DNA of 8,812 nucleotides from Chloroflexota bacterium (GTDB lineage Bacteria > Chloroflexota > Dehalococcoidia > SZUA-161 > SpSt-899): NCBI GenBank assembly GCA_018725425.1, contig QLUL01000034.1:1-8812 (forward strand), in the 5' to 3' direction. Below the pieces are notes generated by a model, which saw nothing but the letters and a program-made list of their open reading frames with translations, ran no database searches and was not told the DNA's origin. Both the position numbers and the translations under genes were made by a program. Shown in pieces: positions 5,139 to 8,812 of this stretch (within the stretch, counting starts at the first letter, position 1; the number at the start of each line of letters is the position of its first letter).

Positions 5139-6479
5139 TTAGATGTATTGATCCCATGAGTATTCGGGGTCGCCGTAGAAGTCGTCATTGTGTGTTTGGA
5201 GACGGAGGTCGCAAATGGCGTTTTCCCGGATTGGCGGGTCATGGATTTTAGGCGGCGGCCTCGATCTGGCCAGCCATAATCCCAGTTGTTCGAGGATGGC
5301 CCGGATGACCGACGGATCTTCGATGCTGCTGACGACCCGCATGACGTCCTGGCACTTCGGGCAAACCAGGGGATCGACCTCGTAGATCTTCTGAATCAGC
5401 CTGGCCCAGTTCCGCCGAAAGACCTTTTCATCACCTTGCGGTTCGAGGATGCAGGGGACGGCGTCATCCAGACCTTCTTTTTGGCGTTTTCCTCGCGAGA
5501 CGTTGCTGTAGTATCCGTAATATTTCACCATCTGCTCGCCCCTGTTCGGGATGTGCGAGCACATGGCGGCCAGCCATTCCAGCGCCGGGAAACTCTTGTT
5601 TGTCCTGCCGTCCTTTGATGTATAAACAACCTTTCCCTCCTGATCCAGATACTGCATGCGCTCCTGAGAGAATGACGCCCGGATGATATAACAGGCCAGG
5701 TTTTCCATGGACGTATCATCTTTTGGAGAGATGCGGTTGCCGCAGAAGACGTGGAAGCCGGAATGTTTCCATGTGGAGAGCATGGCGATCATCTGTTTTG
5801 TGATCTTTCCCCTGGAAAGAAGCATCCTGAAGACCCTGTGCCGGAAGATGGCCTCCAGCTTTTTCAGCTCCAAGGGCGGGGCGACGCGGAACATACCTCT
5901 TTTTCCATAGAAGCAGCCGTCGGTCACGAGGATGTGGCAGTGAGGATTGAATCCGAGAAAATCGCCGAAGGTTTGTACGGCAATGACGGCGCCGGGGATG
6001 GGATCATTCTGCGGAACGGCCTCCCGAAGAAACAGCTTCAGGGATTCCCAGGCACAACGGCTCAGATCGGCAAGAAGCTTCCTGTCATAAAGGAAATATC
6101 TGCGGAGGATCTTCGGGATGCTGAAGATGAAATGCCGGTGGGGAATCTTTTTGAGAACATCCATGCAGAGCCATCCCCCGAACTCCACCACGCGCTTCTG
6201 GTGGCATGAGGGACAGAAGTGGCGGCGCTTGCAGGAAAATGCCCGCAAATATTCATGGCCGCAATCTTTACATTTCACACGGGCAAAGCCTTTGTGCGGG
6301 TCGCCGCAGTCCAGATACCGGTAGATCACCTGCCCGACATAAGGCCTCCAGAAGCCGTACTGCTGGGAGAAATGCTCGTCATAGATCCCGAGAAAGGTCT
6401 CAAAATAGTCCTCCACGCAGCGGTAATAATCAGAAGACTGCGGATTTCGCGGGCAATAAACAGCAGCGGGAAGCGACAC
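5139..6479 (-). CDS. IS91-family HUH transposase with N-terminal zinc-binding domain
   Basis: A 446-residue rolling-circle transposase. The N-terminal zinc domain spans about residues 45-110, with ligands Cys70, Cys73 (VKCKDCGHEY), Cys83, His87, Cys90 and Cys/His at 92-93 (FSCKRRHFCPSCHQKR). The HUH metal motif is His180-Cys-His182 in FNPHCHILVTDG. The nucleophile region is CYIIRASFSQERMQY, with Tyr264 the likely attacking tyrosine. The second tyrosine of the YxxxY pair of classical Y2 enzymes is Ala268, so this resembles single-tyrosine (ISCR-like) members. A C-terminal CPKC (373-376) follows the conserved VKYYGYYSNVSRG. The start codon is GTG (6477-6479), with an AGGAGAG about eight bases upstream; no in-frame ATG upstream fits. 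The gene looks intact. Only 28-29 bp separate its stop from the IS3 end, so the element's origin-side end is probably truncated. Confidence 0.92.
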   Translation of the reverse strand: MSLPAAVYCPRNPQSSDYYRCVEDYFETFLGIYDEHFSQQYGFWRPYVGQVIYRYLDCGDPHKGFARVKCKDCGHEYLRAFSCKRRHFCPSCHQKRVVEFGGWLCMDVLKKIPHRHFIFSIPKILRRYFLYDRKLLADLSRCAWESLKLFLREAVPQNDPIPGAVIAVQTFGDFLGFNPHCHILVTDGCFYGKRGMFRVAPPLELKKLEAIFRHRVFRMLLSRGKITKQMIAMLSTWKHSGFHVFCGNRISPKDDTSMENLACYIIRASFSQERMQYLDQEGKVVYTSKDGRTNKSFPALEWLAAMCSHIPNRGEQMVKYYGYYSNVSRGKRQKEGLDDAVPCILEPQGDEKVFRRNWARLIQKIYEVDPLVCPKCQDVMRVVSSIEDPSVIRAILEQLGLWLARSRPPPKIHDPPIRENAICDLRLQTHNDDFYGDPEYSWDQYI

Positions 6480-6516
6480 GATCTCTCTCCTTCGAGACTA
6501 TCATGCCGCCATAATG

Positions 6517-6532
6517 TAGAACGAACGTTCTA
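6517..6532. repeat. Small hairpin TAGAAC-GAAC-GTTCTA upstream of the IS91 gene
   Basis: A six-base-pair stem with a GAAC loop. It contains GAAC twice in tandem and one GTTC. IS91 elements target GAAC or CAAG tetranucleotides and use hairpins at their ends, so this is a candidate termination end of the IS91 element. It could be chance. Confidence 0.4.
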
Positions 6533-6608
6533 TTTGTCAAGAAGGATTTTCGTGTTAGAAGCACATGAACTGTAGAGAAGGGCTTGCGGAAACGCGCGGG
6601 TCGTGGTG

Positions 6609-6657
6609 GAATTAGGAACCCCTTCAAATCCCGAAGTGGTGCATGAATTGGGAACTC
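6609..6657 (+). repeat. Two imperfect direct repeats, likely IS21 subterminal transposase sites
   Basis: GAATTAGGAACCC (6609-6621) and GAATTGGGAACTC (6645-6657) match at 11 of 13 positions and are exactly 36 bp apart. IS21-family ends typically hold several internal copies of a transposase-binding repeat, so these fit the left-end repeats of this element. Confidence 0.5.
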
Positions 6658-6748
6658 TACATCTAAAACTGTGCGCGCCGTATTTCTATACTAACCATGC
6701 TTCTTTATGGCATAATAAAAATACAGAGTTTGGCAGTCTAAAAATACA

Positions 6749-6765
6749 TACTACCTGAGGTAGTA
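6749..6765. promoter_or_regulatory. 17-bp palindrome TACTACCTGAGGTAGTA upstream of istA
   Basis: A perfect 8+1+8 palindrome ending 72 bp before the istA start codon. It may be an operator for a dimeric regulator or a transposase-related site. It is not followed by a T-run, so it is not a terminator. Confidence 0.45.
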
Positions 6766-6837
6766 AGGGGGACTTGCCAGCCACTCCAAAACATACTATC
6801 CTTCTGTTGTGAATCGATAACAGGAGGTAGGAAAGGA

Positions 6838-8355
6838 ATGCTGACAATGGCCCAGATACAGTATATCAAATACCTGCGGGATAAGAAAGACAAGAGCATT
6901 ATGGAGATCGCTGAAACGGTTGACCTGAACTGGCGCACTGCTAAGAAGTATGCCGACCGGGAGGACTGGAGCACACCTTTGAAACAACAACGGTGCAAGA
7001 AACGACCGGTAATGGCTCCCTTCGAAGAAATCGTTGATACCTGGCTCATCGAAGACTCCCTGTCACCAAAGAAGCAACGACATACTGCCAGGCGCATCTA
7101 TGATCGTCTGGTGAGCGAGCACCAGTTTTCGGGAGGCGAGCGCACCGTGCGCGAGTATGTATCCCGGCGCAAGCACGAACTCCGGATCCAGGAGGAGGAA
7201 CGCTATGCCAGACTGGAGCACCCCGGCGGGGAGGCCCATGCCGACTTTGGCACGGCCAAGGTAGTGGAGCAAGGAAAGCTCAAAGAGATCAAGTGCCTGG
7301 TTTTATCCTTCCCCTTCAGCAATGCCGGATTCCCCTACGCCGTTTCGGCAGAGAACGCAGAATGCTTCTTAGAGGCCCTGAAGCGCCTTTTCGAGCATAT
7401 CGGCGCGGTCCCGCAGAAGATCTGGCTGGACAACCTGCCGGCGGCAGTGGCCAAGGTACTTCAGGGAAGTGATCGAAAGCTAACCGAAATATTTGAGCGG
7501 TTCTGCCTGCATTATCGCTTTGAGGCGGCCTTCTGCAACCCCGGTTGCGCCAACGAAAAGGGTCACGTGGAAAACAAGGTCGGTTTCACCCGGCGTAACT
7601 GGTTTGTTCCCCTGCCCCAGTTCGAGGATTGGGAACAACTCAACAGCGAGCTGCTGCAGAAAGCGGAAGCCGACATGTACCGTACCCATTATGAGAAAGG
7701 CCGGGAAATTGCTGCATTGTGGGCCGAGGAACGGACGAAGCTCCTAACCCTTCCCGGAGTGCCCTTTGAAGTCGTCCGCCTCCTCACGGCCACCGTGGAT
7801 AAATATTGCCGGGTACGGTTTGAGAACCATCCCTATGATGTGCCCCGGGCCAGGCCAGGCCAACAGGTGCTCCTTGAGGTTCACTGGGATCAAGTTGAAA
7901 TCCTGAATCAGGAGCTGCAACCCATCGGCATGCTTAGTCGCCCTTACAGTACCAAAGAGACTGCTATTGACTGGGTGGCCTACCTGGATATTTACCGCCG
8001 GAAACCAAGGGCTCTTAACTACTCGTCCTACCTGCAGCACCTGCCCCCGGCGTTGAGGGAGTTTTTCCTCAACCGGGAGGGGGCGGCACGCCGGCAACGC
8101 ATCGAACTGGTTAGCGAACTACTCCGGTCGGGATATCAGATTCAAGAGATCGCCACCGCGGTGGCAGCAGCCACCAGAGAGGGTATCGAACATGACGCCG
8201 GAGGTGTTCGTCATCTGCTGTATCGTCAAACCCACGGGTATATACCAGAAACGATACCTGATGACTACACTCCGGCCTGCATCCTTAACTACGCACCTGA
8301 CATCAGCATTTACGACCAGTTGACCAGAGATGGAGGTGGTCCCGGTGGCGTGTGA
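6838..8355 (+). CDS. istA: IS21-family transposase IstA
   Basis: A 505-residue DDE transposase of the usual IstA length. The N-terminal helix-turn-helix (about 16-40, DKSIMEIAETVDLNWRTAKK) binds the IS ends. The rve catalytic core has Asp136 in GEAHADFGTAKV, Asp198 in KIWLDNLPAAV and the glutamate in NPGCANEKGHVENKVGF (Glu245 likely; Glu240 is the alternative). A C-terminal beta-barrel region follows (RVRFENHPYDVPRARPGQQV). It works with the AAA+ ATPase IstB, which selects target DNA. AGGAGG at 6822-6827 is 10 nt from the chosen ATG; a second ATG at 6847-6849, preceded by AAAGGA, could also serve. The stop overlaps the start of istB. No frame defect is seen, so IstA itself may be functional. 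Confidence 0.93.
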   Translation: MLTMAQIQYIKYLRDKKDKSIMEIAETVDLNWRTAKKYADREDWSTPLKQQRCKKRPVMAPFEEIVDTWLIEDSLSPKKQRHTARRIYDRLVSEHQFSGGERTVREYVSRRKHELRIQEEERYARLEHPGGEAHADFGTAKVVEQGKLKEIKCLVLSFPFSNAGFPYAVSAENAECFLEALKRLFEHIGAVPQKIWLDNLPAAVAKVLQGSDRKLTEIFERFCLHYRFEAAFCNPGCANEKGHVENKVGFTRRNWFVPLPQFEDWEQLNSELLQKAEADMYRTHYEKGREIAALWAEERTKLLTLPGVPFEVVRLLTATVDKYCRVRFENHPYDVPRARPGQQVLLEVHWDQVEILNQELQPIGMLSRPYSTKETAIDWVAYLDIYRRKPRALNYSSYLQHLPPALREFFLNREGAARRQRIELVSELLRSGYQIQEIATAVAAATREGIEHDAGGVRHLLYRQTHGYIPETIPDDYTPACILNYAPDISIYDQLTRDGGGPGGV

Positions 8356-8812
8356 GCTGCTTAAAGTCCACTGCAAGAAACTGAAACTGGGGGGTGTGCC
8401 CCGGGTTTATGACCAGATCAACTTTCAGGATCGGGAGCAGTACCTGACCGCGGTACTGTCAGGCTCGAAATGCGCCGGCAGAACCGGATCAAGAAACTGT
8501 TGAAGAAAGCCGCCTTTACCAATCTCAAGACTCTCAAGGACTTTGATTTTCAAACGGTCATTCTTCCGGAATCGACCAGCCTCGCCGCGCTGACGGACCT
8601 GGTCTTCTTGGAGAAACGGGAGAATGTGCTTATGCTGGGTGCGGTGGGTACGGGGAAAACCCACCTGGCCACCGCCCTGGGGGTTAAGGCCTGTATGCAA
8701 GGAACCGGCGTACGCTTCTTCCGGTCAGTCGATCTAGCCAATACTCTACTGGAGAAGCACAAAAACGGTTCCCTGGCTCGCTACATGCGGGACTTGCGCC
8801 TATGCGAGCTGT
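8330..8812 (+). pseudogene. istB: IS21-family helper ATPase IstB, frameshifted and cut by the window end
   Basis: The 5' part reads MEVVPVACELLKVHCKKLKL..., then QDREQYLTAVLSG, the usual IstB N-terminal helical domain. This frame hits a TGA at 8501-8503. Similarity resumes in the -1 frame from about 8464 (LEMRRQNRIKKLLKKAAF), through KTLKDFDF to the Walker A motif GAVGTGKT (8638-8661) of the AAA+ domain. A single lost base between about 8451 and 8464 would explain this (one added base gives ...VLSG-LEMRR...). The start could be the ATG at 8330 or the GTG at 8345, which has GGAGG (8332-8336) eight bases upstream; either overlaps the istA end. IstB is normally about 250 residues; Walker B and the rest are beyond the window. 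With no slippery heptamer at the break, mutation or a sequencing error is likelier than recoding. Confidence 0.82.

Larger units (their letters stand above)
5110..6541 (-). mobile_element. IS91-family element, ends uncertain
   Basis: IS91 elements have no inverted repeats and make no target duplication, so the ends must be found by comparison with other copies. The right limit given here is a CAAG tetranucleotide (6538-6541) just beyond a small hairpin upstream of the gene. The left limit is simply the IS3 boundary. The 29 bp 5110-5138 between the stop codon and IS3 seem too short for a complete replication-origin end. Confidence 0.35.
6533..6837. other. Non-coding region between IS91 and istA; left end of the IS21 element
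   Basis: No convincing gene lies in these 305 bases; short frames here are not conserved-looking. The right part belongs to the IS21 element: two similar 13-mers, a 17-bp palindrome and the istA ribosome binding site. The exact IS21 terminus is not determined because the right end is outside the window; tgtagagaag at 6571 is one possible TG-start. A weak extended -10 (TGGCATAAT, 6708-6716) with no good -35 is the only promoter-like motif I noticed. Confidence 0.5.
6609..8812 (+). mobile_element. IS21-family element, left part (istA and partial istB)
   Basis: The istA-istB gene pair in the canonical order with a translational overlap identifies the family. The left limit given is the first subterminal repeat; the true terminus lies at or slightly left of it, and the right terminus is beyond the window. 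The frameshift in istB suggests that this copy is not autonomously active. Confidence 0.8.

Noticed and set aside
5286..6575. Plus-strand frames of 110-152 residues opposite the IS91 transposase
   Set aside because: They are antisense to a complete HUH transposase and contain no recognisable motif.
6430..7097. Minus-strand frames at 6430-6627 and 6738-7097
   Set aside because: The first overlaps the IS91 gene start in another frame; the second is antisense to the istA 5' end and its upstream region. Neither has a recognisable domain.
8440..8470. Programmed -1 frameshift within istB
   Set aside because: No X XXY YYZ slippery heptamer is present near the break and such recoding is not known for istB. 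A one-base deletion or sequence error is simpler.

Overview
The window looks like a stretch of a Gram-negative bacterial chromosome broken up by insertion sequences. A short, AT-richer block of host genes (about 58-2880, all on the minus strand) is bordered by IS debris. From about 2892 to the end everything is transposon-derived and visibly more GC-rich. The mix of a GntP permease, a patatin-like hydrolase, an MscS channel and IS66/IS3/IS91/IS21-type elements would suit an anaerobic deltaproteobacterium (Desulfobacterota). That placement is a low-confidence impression, because no marker gene is present.

Host block. Reading in the direction of transcription (right to left), the order is: a 5'-truncated mscS-type channel gene, a GntP-family permease, a patatin-like phospholipase, and the first 45 codons of a sodium:neurotransmitter symporter (SNF) gene. 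The genes are tightly packed: a 1-nt TAATG stop/start overlap, then a 25-nt gap, then a 6-nt gap. They were very probably one operon. Only the permease and the patatin are intact, and both outer genes are cut off close to IS66-like terminal sequences at 45-57 and 2892-2904. The operon promoter is lost with the mscS 5' end.

Mobile block. From 2892 the order is: (1) the 3' end of an IS66-family element with the last third of its transposase (TnpC); (2) an IS3-family element, 3384-5109, with orfA and orfB on the minus strand; its 5' inverted repeat is split and duplicated around a 118-bp MITE-like segment with 15-bp perfect inverted repeats (4970-5087); (3) an IS91-family HUH transposase (5139-6479, minus strand); (4) the left part of an IS21-family element on the plus strand, with istA intact and istB frameshifted and running off the window end.

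I found no complete, novel multi-gene system. The points most worth following up are the 118-bp MITE-like segment inside the IS3 end, the A8 slippage tract and out-of-frame orfA/orfB arrangement, a 16-bp hairpin inside the start of orfA, the matching IS66-type ends around the host block, and the istB frameshift.
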